From an uncultured Acidimicrobiaceae bacterium (lineage in GTDB: Bacteria; Actinomycetota; Acidimicrobiia; Acidimicrobiales; Ilumatobacteraceae): a DNA stretch of 64,000 bases. Below, one piece after another: positions 43,864 through 52,003 of this stretch. The stretch covers positions 1-64,000 of the forward strand of contig CALACK010000070.1 in the NCBI GenBank assembly GCA_937890395.1, given 5' to 3'. Every line of letters begins with the position of its first letter. The stretch's first letter is position 1. The notes under the pieces were generated by a model. The model did no database searches. It had not been told where the DNA came from and saw only the letters and a program-made list of their open reading frames with translations. Both the position numbers and the translations under genes were made by a program.

Positions 43864-44769
43864 TCATACGGCTTTTGGAAGTTTTGAATGCCAGTATAAA
43901 TCAAGAACGGCAAGCCACACTGCCACAGATAAAGCAACATGTACTGCGACGAGCAACACTGGTAGCCCCGAAAAGTATTGAACGTAACCGATTAATCCTT
44001 GTATTAAGCCAATGGCAAGAAATCGCTCTAGCGGATGAGCCAGGATGCGCCAAGATATCGGGTCTCTTCGACTTATCAAAAACAAGACCAATGCCGTAAC
44101 TAGGCAGATGATTACCGTAATACTGTGAATTTTTGCGGCTGTGTTGATCGCTAAGTCGATTCGAATAGCGTTTTCGTCGCCAGCATGTGGCCCAGAGCCA
44201 GTTACTACGGTGCCTGTCACTACTGCCACCCCTGCCATAGCCAGAACAATTAGCACCATAAGCAAAGTTGTTGAATTAGTTATTTCTGGTGCACGACGGG
44301 GCAGAGCCATTTCTTCTGTTCGAAAAATCCTTGCATGTTGAAGCAACATATAAGCGTTACTCATCAGCAACAGACTGACCAAGAAATGTGCAATATTTGA
44401 GAATGGATTGAGTCCAGTAAGAACAACTAGTCCCCCGAGTAAGACTTGGGCAAGAACGCCGATGACAAGCCCGATAGACATGCCGACTAGATCACGGCGC
44501 TTTGGGCGCAATCTCAGTGAAAGTAACACAGCAAGAATCACACTTGCCGCAACTACACCCGTGAACAGGCGATTAATTTGCTCAATTGCAGCGTGAGAAT
44601 TTGATACATCAACAAACTTTGATTCACTGCAACGGGGCCAATCCGCACAACCCAGCCCCGAGCCAGTTAGTCGTACTAATGAGCCGGTGATGATTATCAA
44701 ATAGAGTGAGGCGAATGCAGTCTGCGCGACCCGAAGAAAGACTTTTGGTGTGATACTTAAATCACGCAT
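43864..44769 (-). CDS. ctaA: heme A synthase (CtaA/COX15 family)
   Basis: About 301 residues with eight membrane helices. GSLVRLTGSGLGCADWPRC is the N-terminal family box with the redox cysteine pair; HAAIEQINRL, NIAHFLVSLLLM and HVALSVAVWLAVL supply the heme-binding histidines. It converts heme O to heme A for aa3 oxidase. I choose ATG 44769 (MRDLSITPKVFLRV); 86 further in-frame codons upstream are not family-like and would run through the divergent tetR gene. Gap to livH 23 bases. Confidence 0.92.
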   Translation of the reverse strand: MRDLSITPKVFLRVAQTAFASLYLIIITGSLVRLTGSGLGCADWPRCSESKFVDVSNSHAAIEQINRLFTGVVAASVILAVLLSLRLRPKRRDLVGMSIGLVIGVLAQVLLGGLVVLTGLNPFSNIAHFLVSLLLMSNAYMLLQHARIFRTEEMALPRRAPEITNSTTLLMVLIVLAMAGVAVVTGTVVTGSGPHAGDENAIRIDLAINTAAKIHSITVIICLVTALVLFLISRRDPISWRILAHPLERFLAIGLIQGLIGYVQYFSGLPVLLVAVHVALSVAVWLAVLDLYWHSKLPKAV

Positions 44770-44841
44770 GATGAGTCGTTTCCGGTCCGTAAAAAGAGCT
44801 GAGTTTCGTTCAAGCGCCAAGCAAAGTATCGTGCGCAAGTA

Positions 44842-45903
44842 GTGAAAAAAGAAACAGTTGAGCAACGTCGCATTGAGATTCTTGAGGCTACCTGCGAGGT
44901 AATCATTGAACGCGGTTTTGCAGGCACTCGTGTGGCTGATGTCGCGAAGCGTCTCGGAGTATCGAACAGCCTTCTTCACTATCACTTCGCATCTAAAGAA
45001 GAATTGCTGGCTGCAGCTTTTGAGCACTACGCGAATAAAGACCTTGCTGATATGCAGCGCGACAGTGCATCGGCGCCAACTGCTGTAGCCAAACTCTGGC
45101 GACTAATAGAGAGCTACGTACCAGAAGGCAGTGACGACGTTGAATGGATGTTATGGATAGATGCTTGGGGTGAAGCGCTGAGAAATCCAAAAATGAAACC
45201 GATCAGTCAAGAACTTGATGCCCAGTCAATAGCTGTTTTCGAAAAGGTTCTTCGAGCAGGTAATGAATCGGGAGAGTTTCACTGTGTTCACCCTCGCGAA
45301 TCTGCCACTCGTATCTCGGGATTAATTGATGGATTAGCAGTTCAGTACGCGGCTCATGAAGGTGTACTCAAGCGTAAAGAATTTATTCGATTGATGCGCC
45401 AACTTGCCGCTGCAGAAACCGGTCTCTCGCCAGATGACATTCGAGATTCGCGGCGTACATCAAAGACATTGAATGGCACGTCCAAACATAGTGACGACGA
45501 TGCTCCCCGACCAGCTTCTCTGGCTACTGACTTTGACTTGCGTCAGTTAATTACAATGTATGCCGATGCGCTAAGTCGGTCGGAGATTGATTCAGTAATG
45601 CGTTACTTTACCGACGATGCTGTGATCATTATTAATTCAGCTGATCCGTTGACCACGACTGAGGAGATTCGCTTGAGTTTTATCGAGCAATTTTCGGCCA
45701 ATGAGTTGATTATTGAAGTTCCGTTAGTCATGGCATTTTTTGCAGATGAAGGCAATGGCACGGCACATGGAAACATGACAATTGAACGGCGGCAAAGCAA
45801 AGCCGGGTCTAAGCCGGTAATTGACTTGGTTCGCGGAGTAGATACGTTTCGTCGAACATCCACGGGCTGGCGATGTAATCAACGTCAACGAACCACTATC
45901 TAA
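44842..45903 (+). CDS. TetR-family regulator fused to a SnoaL-like domain
   Basis: A 353-residue protein. Residues about 9-57 form the TetR helix-turn-helix (EATCEVIIERGFAGTRVADV, LGVSNSLLHYHFASKEELL), and a BetI-like ligand-binding helical domain runs to about 195. After a polar linker, residues about 228-350 (LITMYADALSRSEIDSVMRYF, TDDAVIII, WRCNQRQRTTI) look like a SnoaL/NTF2-like domain. TetR proteins are normally about 200 residues. Start is GTG. Divergent from ctaA, 72 bases away, which it may control. Confidence 0.85.
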   Translation: MKKETVEQRRIEILEATCEVIIERGFAGTRVADVAKRLGVSNSLLHYHFASKEELLAAAFEHYANKDLADMQRDSASAPTAVAKLWRLIESYVPEGSDDVEWMLWIDAWGEALRNPKMKPISQELDAQSIAVFEKVLRAGNESGEFHCVHPRESATRISGLIDGLAVQYAAHEGVLKRKEFIRLMRQLAAAETGLSPDDIRDSRRTSKTLNGTSKHSDDDAPRPASLATDFDLRQLITMYADALSRSEIDSVMRYFTDDAVIIINSADPLTTTEEIRLSFIEQFSANELIIEVPLVMAFFADEGNGTAHGNMTIERRQSKAGSKPVIDLVRGVDTFRRTSTGWRCNQRQRTTI

Positions 45904-45920
45904 TAGATACAGAGAACTTT

Positions 45921-47105
45921 ATGCCAATTGAATTCGAAGAAGCCACTGCTGAGGCGCTTGCTCAGATTAATAATTCAGACACTTTCGTCAGAGCGGTTCT
46001 ATCTGGTCGTCGCCGAAACATGCTGCCTGACTCTGAAAAAATTGAAATTAGACCAATCAAACTTAAAGACGAAATTAAGTTGCAAATGACTGAACTCTCT
46101 GGAACAAACTCTAAAACAATCAATCTCGACCTCGGCTCAGAAATAATCAATAAATTAATGAATTCGGGTTTTGCCAACATTTTGGTCGAAAGTGTTTCGC
46201 AATCAATGACGATCAGATTTACCAAGAAAGGTGATGCTCAGGTTTTTGTCGCACAATCAAACAAGTCGCAATCGCTAAATCACGACAAGGACAAGACACG
46301 ATTGCTCGACCCGAATGATCCGTTTCTTCGCGAAGTTGGAATATCTGATGTACAAGGGCGAATCAAACCGACGAAGCAAGACAAGTATCTTCAGGTTGAA
46401 GAATTTCTTCGAATACTTATTCCGACTTTAAAAAATGCGATCGAATCTGGTCACATATCAGTGGATGATGATCAGCCAATTTCAATCGTTGATCATGGAT
46501 GCGGCAATGCATATTTGACATTTGCAGCTCACCAATATTTGAGCGGTAAGTATCATAAAATAAAAGTCGTCGGAATCGATGTGCGTGAGCAATCAAGGGT
46601 TCGTAATACTGCGATCGCAGATCGCCTCAAAATTTCTGGTTCAATAGAGTTTCGAGCAGAGAAAATCTCGGAAACTGATATTCCTTCTGCAGATATAACT
46701 ATTGCTTTGCATGCTTGCGATACGGCAACCGACGACGCAATTGCATGGGCGGTTAAGAACAACTCAAAGTTATTGTTAATCGCACCTTGTTGTCATCATG
46801 ACCTTCAAACACAATTGATAGATGTACCTGAGCCATGGCCGACAATCACCAAACATGGAATTCTTAAAGAACGCCTTGGCGATATTTTGACAGATGCACT
46901 TAGAGCTCAAATTCTTCGCCTGATGGGCTACCGAACTGAGATCATCGAGTTTGTCGGCGATGACCATACACCGAGAAACCTTATGATTCGGGCGGTTAAG
47001 ACGGGTGCTCGCCCAGACCAAAATGAATTCGAGCGCTACCAAAAAATGCTCAAACTCTGGAATATCGTGCCAAAACTAAGTGAGTTGCTACAAATACCGC
47101 TCTGA
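45921..47105 (+). CDS. SAM-dependent methyltransferase (Methyltransf_32 / PCCH type)
   Basis: A 394-residue protein. The SAM-binding motif is IVDHGCGNAYLTFAAHQYL near residue 192, VVGIDVREQSRVRNTAIA is the acidic loop, and LHACDTATDDA with LLIAPCCHHDLQTQL carries the PCCH element of the family that includes METTL25-like proteins. The first 140 residues are a separate hydrophilic domain. Substrate unknown, probably RNA or protein. It starts 17 bases after the TetR fusion on the same strand and ends before a clear terminator. Confidence 0.85.
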   Translation: MPIEFEEATAEALAQINNSDTFVRAVLSGRRRNMLPDSEKIEIRPIKLKDEIKLQMTELSGTNSKTINLDLGSEIINKLMNSGFANILVESVSQSMTIRFTKKGDAQVFVAQSNKSQSLNHDKDKTRLLDPNDPFLREVGISDVQGRIKPTKQDKYLQVEEFLRILIPTLKNAIESGHISVDDDQPISIVDHGCGNAYLTFAAHQYLSGKYHKIKVVGIDVREQSRVRNTAIADRLKISGSIEFRAEKISETDIPSADITIALHACDTATDDAIAWAVKNNSKLLLIAPCCHHDLQTQLIDVPEPWPTITKHGILKERLGDILTDALRAQILRLMGYRTEIIEFVGDDHTPRNLMIRAVKTGARPDQNEFERYQKMLKLWNIVPKLSELLQIPL

Positions 47106-47154
47106 TTGTGTTCAGTACAACACTTTAAGTAACTAATTAGAGGCTTATTTTGAG

Positions 47155-47173
47155 CCACTCGGTGGCCTTTTTG
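47155..47173 (+). terminator. terminator after the methyltransferase gene
   Basis: GCCAC, loop TCG, GTGGC, then CTTTTT: a 5-bp stem with a T-run at 47169-47173, about 50 bases after the stop. It separates this transcript from the M23 gene leader. Confidence 0.75.
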
Positions 47174-47213
47174 GTTTAGATATCACTCTCAGTGTTTAAT
47201 TATGCGTTTTAAG

Positions 47214-47291
47214 TGAGAAATCTCTCAAGTTCGGCTTTCGGGTGCCGATCCCTTAATTGGATCTCGTAAGGGGTCCGATCTCACAAGGGAG
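47214..47291 (+). promoter_or_regulatory. structured, riboswitch-like leader of the M23 gene
   Basis: Three possible helices: a closing stem GTGAGA (47214-47219) with TCTCAC (47279-47284); TCGGC (47231-47235) with GCCGA (47244-47248); and GATCCCTTA (47247-47255) with TAAGGGGTC (47267-47275, one G-U pair). The last two share bases 47247-47248. An alternative hairpin TGAGA (47215-47219) with TCTCA (47223-47227) would break the closing stem. The Shine-Dalgarno AAGGGAG at 47285-47291 directly follows the closing stem. This looks like a multi-helix regulatory RNA; the ligand class is unknown, and it does not match the ydaO consensus as I remember it. Confidence 0.55.
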
Positions 47292-47296
47292 CACAT

Positions 47297-48622
47297 ATGT
47301 TACGAATTAATGGTCGGATTTATAAATCTGTCATCTCGGTTGTTGCTGGGTCGGTTCTCAGCCTCGCAATGTCAACTACCAATGCCAATGCAGCTAGTGA
47401 ATCAATGCCTGTTTTGGGTGACTCAGGTGCATCGGTAACTCAATTGCAACAGGCACTAATTTCTCGAGGATTCACTCTTAAGGGTGGCGCTGATGGCGTC
47501 TTCTCGGTCACGACTCGAAACACTCTGAAGAGTTTTCAACGAATCGTTGGATTTAGAGCCACTGGCACTGTTGATGAACGAACCGCTAAGTTTCTCGGAC
47601 TAGTAGCGCCGAAGCAACTTGACCCAAAGGCTTTGCCAATTGCGGGCACAAAGAGCGAAGAAGTTCGGTCACTTCAGCAGGCTCTGGCAAATAATGGCGT
47701 ACCTGTTAAGGGTGGCGCCGATGGGGTCTTTGGTTTAGCAACCAAAATCGCAATTGCAAAATTTCAATCATCAAAGTCTTTGCCAATTACACAGGTGATA
47801 GATTCGGCAACCGCCGCCGCACTCGGGTTGATCTCTCAAACTGCAGTTGTGCAACCTGCTGTAGTTAAGGCAGTGGCCCAACCAGTTGTGGCAAGTGCAA
47901 CAGCATCAGCCGTCAAACCGGCAGAATCAACAATTGATGGGATGTTAACGATCGATACTCTTCCGACGCGCGGTCAGAAAAGTGACGCAGTTCGTCTGGT
48001 GCAAGAAAAATTAATTGCTAATTCAATCGAAGTCAAAGGTGGCGTTGATGGAATTTTCGGTCCTGCAACTGCAATTGCGATTGCAGCCTTTCAAACTAGT
48101 CGAGGCCTCAAAGTAACTTCGGCCATTGATCTTTCAACTGCTATTGCACTCGGCGTTCTTCCTGATTTGGCAACTCTTGGAATTCCACAAATAAGTGTTT
48201 TCCCATCGCAGGGTCGTTGTAGTTTTGCTGATTCTTGGCAGCAGTCTCGACCTGGCGGACGTCAACACGAGGGTGTCGACATCATGGGAGTTAAAGGTCT
48301 CGCTGTGTATGCAGTGATTGACGGCACGATTACGAAAATGTATGGGGCTGATGCTGTCTTGAGTGGTAATGCACTTCGCTTGACTGGAAGTGATGGCACA
48401 TACTTTTTTTATGCACATCTTGATTCTTTTGCTCCGGGAATTGCAATCGGTTCGGCTGTCAGAGCTGGACAGATTATCGGCTACATGGGTTCAACTGGCT
48501 TTGCTGGTTCACCTCACTTGCACTTTGAAGTTCACCCAAAGGGCGGAGCGGCAGTTAGCCCGTATCCAATAGTAAAAGCTGTCGATGCTTGTGAAGTTAC
48601 GGATGTGCTCCCACAGTCGTAA
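47297..48622 (+). CDS. secreted peptidoglycan-binding M23 family metallopeptidase
   Basis: A 441-residue cell wall protein. A signal peptide ends near residue 33 (TNANAASES). Three PG_binding_1 repeats follow at about 38-102, 114-178 and 217-283, each with the K/VKGG.DG.F motif. The M23 peptidase domain spans about 305-432, with HEGVDIMG as first zinc site and HLHFEVHPKG as the second. It should cut peptide cross-bridges or act as an amidase regulator. AAGGGAG is a strong ribosome binding site just after a structured leader. A terminator follows the stop. Confidence 0.94.
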   Translation: MLRINGRIYKSVISVVAGSVLSLAMSTTNANAASESMPVLGDSGASVTQLQQALISRGFTLKGGADGVFSVTTRNTLKSFQRIVGFRATGTVDERTAKFLGLVAPKQLDPKALPIAGTKSEEVRSLQQALANNGVPVKGGADGVFGLATKIAIAKFQSSKSLPITQVIDSATAAALGLISQTAVVQPAVVKAVAQPVVASATASAVKPAESTIDGMLTIDTLPTRGQKSDAVRLVQEKLIANSIEVKGGVDGIFGPATAIAIAAFQTSRGLKVTSAIDLSTAIALGVLPDLATLGIPQISVFPSQGRCSFADSWQQSRPGGRQHEGVDIMGVKGLAVYAVIDGTITKMYGADAVLSGNALRLTGSDGTYFFYAHLDSFAPGIAIGSAVRAGQIIGYMGSTGFAGSPHLHFEVHPKGGAAVSPYPIVKAVDACEVTDVLPQS

Positions 48623-48640
48623 TAGCAAGCTCGATTATCG

Positions 48641-48674
48641 GGTGGCGGAGAGGTGAGATCCTCCGCCACCTTTT
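48641..48674 (+). terminator. rho-independent terminator after the M23 gene
   Basis: GGTGGCGGAG and CTCCGCCACC form a perfect 10-bp stem with a 10-base loop, followed by TTTT. It lies in the convergent gap with the histidine phosphatase gene. Confidence 0.88.
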
Positions 48675-48699
48675 CACTGTTGTGCTCTAGATAGCGCGT

Positions 48700-49377
48700 T
48701 TAATTGGTTCGGTCTTCGCGAGGAATGTGCTCAAGATCGGAAAGCGGTGACAACGCAAAAACATAGCCATCGCCAATCTTTAACGCCTCTAGTCGAGTGA
48801 CCGAAGCATGACCTAGAACAAATCTCTCCCACTCCCAAGGTGTTGGAGCCAAACCTAAAAGATGGCAAATCACGGCACTGTTGGTGCCAGCGTGGGCGAC
48901 AAAAGCGATTCGTTCACCATGGTTATCGATGTGCCAGATCGGTAATTCGTGTTCAATTCTGTAGATTCCTCGGTCGCCAAGAAACTTCTCTGCACCCGCA
49001 TGAATGCGAGCGACGAAATCCTTTACTGATTCGCCACCTTCAAGTCCGTGCCAGCGCTCTCTGCCCGGTCGCGCGCGTTCTTCTTGATAGGCCTTTGACG
49101 CTCTTTCGCCAGGCGAACCGTGCCAAATTGGACTGCGAATCTCTTCAAGCCACGGCTCAATAACTTCATCTCGTTTGAGTTCTATAAGAATAGGTTCGGC
49201 TGTCTGTCGCGTTCGCAGCAACGGAGACACGTAAATATGGTCTAGGTGCTCGCGCGACATACGCTTGCCGAGAAGCTCAGCCTGTCGTTGCCCGAGTTGA
49301 GTTAGTGGCGGGTTGTCGACGCACAATCCATTATCGATCCAAAGCGGCTGGGCATGTCGAAGCAATAAAAGTTCCAT
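48700..49377 (-). CDS. histidine phosphatase (phosphoglycerate mutase-like) family protein
   Basis: A 225-residue protein of the branch 1 histidine phosphatase superfamily. The N-terminal LLLRHAQPLW contains the phosphohistidine RHA box, YVSPLLRTRQTAEPI follows, and VAHAGTNSAVICHLLG carries the second histidine. GESVKDFVARIHAG is the general-acid region. Substrate unknown; members dephosphorylate sugars, nucleotides or cell wall precursors. It is the downstream neighbour of a lipoprotein gene by 28 bases and ends near the terminator. Confidence 0.88.
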   Translation of the reverse strand: MELLLLRHAQPLWIDNGLCVDNPPLTQLGQRQAELLGKRMSREHLDHIYVSPLLRTRQTAEPILIELKRDEVIEPWLEEIRSPIWHGSPGERASKAYQEERARPGRERWHGLEGGESVKDFVARIHAGAEKFLGDRGIYRIEHELPIWHIDNHGERIAFVAHAGTNSAVICHLLGLAPTPWEWERFVLGHASVTRLEALKIGDGYVFALSPLSDLEHIPREDRTN

Positions 49378-49405
49378 GCGCTCACCTTAGCAAAAATATC
49401 TCCAA

Positions 49406-50173
49406 TTATTTTTGCAGAAATTCCTCAACATTAATACTGACTAAACATTCATCAAGAGTTTGTTGCACCATATTCCAATAATTTGTGTCGAACTGAGAAT
49501 TGTTAATTATGTTTTTACCAATTAATGAGCTACCAATACATAGCGCTTGTTCGTTCGTTATCGCCACGCCAAATCTTTCAACAACCAGAAACCCGAAAGA
49601 GGCTATGACACTTTGCTCATTGTCGGAGCTCGCGTCGGGTAGCTCTTTAGTTTCGTCGTGAATGACTGGGTCAGGGAGAGTTGTTCCAACACTTGGGAGT
49701 TTGTTGATGACATTCTTGATTTCGACTTGACATTCAGTATCAATGAATTCGCCGAGATTGGTTTGCGCCATTTGGATCTCATCGCTCTCAAGCCGTACTG
49801 CCGCGCTGGTGGCGGACGAGTCTTTGGCAATCATGCCACCTTGCCAATCGATTTCTTCAAGCGCCGCTGAAAAAGCTCCATAGGTTTCTGCAAGTTTTTC
49901 AATTGAAACGACAATTTGTGGTGGAGCAATCTCGGACATTGTGTTCAACGTTGAAACCAACTCGTTAAAAACATCGCGTATACGACCAGGACTGGTTGTC
50001 TCGAAGTCTGAACTAATCTTCGCTAACCCCGTACTAGCTAGGTTCCACCTATCTGCTGAATCACAAACGGCATCTGTCTCTGCGCTAAGTGAGCACGAAG
50101 TAGCTAAAACAACAAGCAGAATTGCAAACGAGCAATGCGAATAAATTCTTCGATTAACAACCCAGTGCAGCAA
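49406..50173 (-). CDS. hypothetical lipoprotein
   Basis: A 255-residue protein with an N-terminal signal of the lipoprotein type (FAILLVVLATSCSLS; Cys27 as lipidation site). The rest is helical (IRDVFNELVSTLNTMSEI) with a few conserved-looking cysteines, one in DTECQV and one near LDECLV. No domain is recognised. It is three bases downstream of the ABC exporter genes on the same strand and might be a co-expressed envelope partner. Confidence 0.75.
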   Translation of the reverse strand: MLHWVVNRRIYSHCSFAILLVVLATSCSLSAETDAVCDSADRWNLASTGLAKISSDFETTSPGRIRDVFNELVSTLNTMSEIAPPQIVVSIEKLAETYGAFSAALEEIDWQGGMIAKDSSATSAAVRLESDEIQMAQTNLGEFIDTECQVEIKNVINKLPSVGTTLPDPVIHDETKELPDASSDNEQSVIASFGFLVVERFGVAITNEQALCIGSSLIGKNIINNSQFDTNYWNMVQQTLDECLVSINVEEFLQK

Positions 50174-50176
50174 AAG

Positions 50177-52003
50177 TTAATCTCGCCATCTTGATTGACT
50201 TGACGACGATGAGAGCCATTGCTCGTATAACTTAGAATATTTTCCGTTGAGGTTCATTAGATTTTGGTGTGACCCATCCTCAACTATCAAGCCGTTTTCG
50301 AGAACCAAAATTCGGTCGGCACGAGATGCTGTTGATAATCGGTGTGCTATCGAGACTGTAGTTCTGCCAGCAGAAATAGCGCGGAGAGCTCGTGAAAGTT
50401 GTATCTCCGTCAAAGCGTCAACTGCTGAAGTGGCTTCATCCAATACGAGCACATCGGGGTTTGTAAGCGACGCTCTTGCAAGCGCTACAAATTGGCGCTC
50501 GCCCGCCGACAGTGCTGAACCGCGTTGACCTACATGTGTTTCAAGACCCATTGGCAAAGAATCTATCCATTCGGTCAGTTCGAGCTGATCAATAGCCAGA
50601 GTTATATCATCTTGAGATGCACCTGGGCGAGCAAATAATAAGTTGTATGCAATTGTCTCGGCAAATAAAAATGGTTCTTGTGGAACCACGACCAAACGTT
50701 GTCGCAGATCGTTGTTGTCAATATCGCGGAGATCGACCCCAGATAACAACACACTCCCTATCGTCGGATCGGCCAAACGCGAAATCAGTCTTGCAAGCGT
50801 GGTCTTCCCAGAACCTGAAGATCCAACTAATGCAATATGTTGTCGTGCCGGTATCAGCAGTGAAATGTTTCGAAGAACTGGCAGATCGTCATCTTGCGAA
50901 TCGAGCCGAGAGCTATAAGCGAAACTCAAATCACGAAATTCAATACTTATAGGTCCATTAGGTATGGCGACCGGGTTTGAGGCTGCTGGTGGACCAATTG
51001 GGGTATCCAGCACACTGAGAACTCTGCGCAATCCTGCTACGGCAGTTTGAGTTTGGTCGACAACTTCAGTGAACTCAGCAATTGGCTCAAGAAATCGATA
51101 AGTCAAAAATAGAAAGCCGACCATAGCCCCAGCAGATAAACCACCACCAACACCGCGCAACACGCCAACCACAACGATGGCCACGATTGTGAATACCGCA
51201 AATATTTCGCCAGATGGAAACAAGAAGGCACCGATGATCCCAGCTCTAACCTGAGATTCTGAACGTATCTTTACTGCCTTTTTAGTTCGCGCCACCATTG
51301 GCGCATGAGCGTTGTATGCACGTAATGTCTCGGTGCCAGAGACAAGTTCGCTCACCGCGCCAAGCAATTCTGCATTATTCTGCCGAGCAAGATCGTATGC
51401 CCCGACAAGTCTTTTTTGTAGTGATCGAAGTACAAAAAATAAAGGTGCCGAAACACTGAATGCGACGAGAGCCAAGATCCAGTCATATGAGAGCATCACG
51501 CAGGCCACTACCACCATCAAAGAACCGTCTAGCAACCACACCAAAGCGCCCCATGAGAAAAATAATGTGAGAGTTTCGATATCGCTAGTAACTCTTGAAA
51601 CTAGAGCGCCACGACGCTCATCATTGTGATCCGCCAAACTAAGTCGGTGAATGTGATCGTAAAGTTTGACTCGTATCGTGTATAAACCCTGCTCAGCACT
51701 TATACCGAGCCTCAACACCGCAGTTCTTAATGCCCATGCTGTTAAAACTACGGCGACTGCTGCGACCAAACCCAAACGACTGATGTAACCAACACGCACA
51801 TTGCCAGGCTCTAGACCGTTATCAATACTCTGCTGGATCAAAATTGGTACCGCAACCCTCGCTAATGATCCAATGACCGCTAGAAAAAAAGTTACTGCGA
51901 TTCCTTTGCCGAGATCCGGAGCTATATCAACACCTCGTGAGATTGTCTTCGCTGTGCCGAAGCGCCCTAGAGGTTCATTCATGGCGGTCGTGCTCAAACG
52001 CAT
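50177..52003 (-). CDS. ABC exporter half-transporter (consensus-site NBD)
   Basis: A 608-residue fusion of a six-helix type I exporter membrane domain (about 30-310) and an ATPase domain. Walker A is VGSSGSGKTTLARLI and Walker B VLVLDEATSAVD with the catalytic Glu. The signature is LSAGERQ rather than LSGGQ. It pairs with the next gene's product as a heterodimer. The ATG at 52003 overlaps the partner by 29 bases; ATG 51982 (MNEPLGRFG) with an 8-base overlap is a good alternative start. Substrate unknown. Confidence 0.92.
   Translation of the reverse strand: MRLSTTAMNEPLGRFGTAKTISRGVDIAPDLGKGIAVTFFLAVIGSLARVAVPILIQQSIDNGLEPGNVRVGYISRLGLVAAVAVVLTAWALRTAVLRLGISAEQGLYTIRVKLYDHIHRLSLADHNDERRGALVSRVTSDIETLTLFFSWGALVWLLDGSLMVVVACVMLSYDWILALVAFSVSAPLFFVLRSLQKRLVGAYDLARQNNAELLGAVSELVSGTETLRAYNAHAPMVARTKKAVKIRSESQVRAGIIGAFLFPSGEIFAVFTIVAIVVVGVLRGVGGGLSAGAMVGFLFLTYRFLEPIAEFTEVVDQTQTAVAGLRRVLSVLDTPIGPPAASNPVAIPNGPISIEFRDLSFAYSSRLDSQDDDLPVLRNISLLIPARQHIALVGSSGSGKTTLARLISRLADPTIGSVLLSGVDLRDIDNNDLRQRLVVVPQEPFLFAETIAYNLLFARPGASQDDITLAIDQLELTEWIDSLPMGLETHVGQRGSALSAGERQFVALARASLTNPDVLVLDEATSAVDALTEIQLSRALRAISAGRTTVSIAHRLSTASRADRILVLENGLIVEDGSHQNLMNLNGKYSKLYEQWLSSSSSQSRWRD

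Noticed and set aside
44770-45027. 86-codon N-terminal extension of heme A synthase
   Set aside because: It would overlap the divergent TetR gene and lacks family similarity; ATG 44769 begins right before the first membrane helix.
47214-47291. Assigning the M23 leader as a c-di-AMP (ydaO) riboswitch
   Set aside because: The conserved ydaO core motifs that I know are not visible and the element is too short; only the helix layout and gene context fit.
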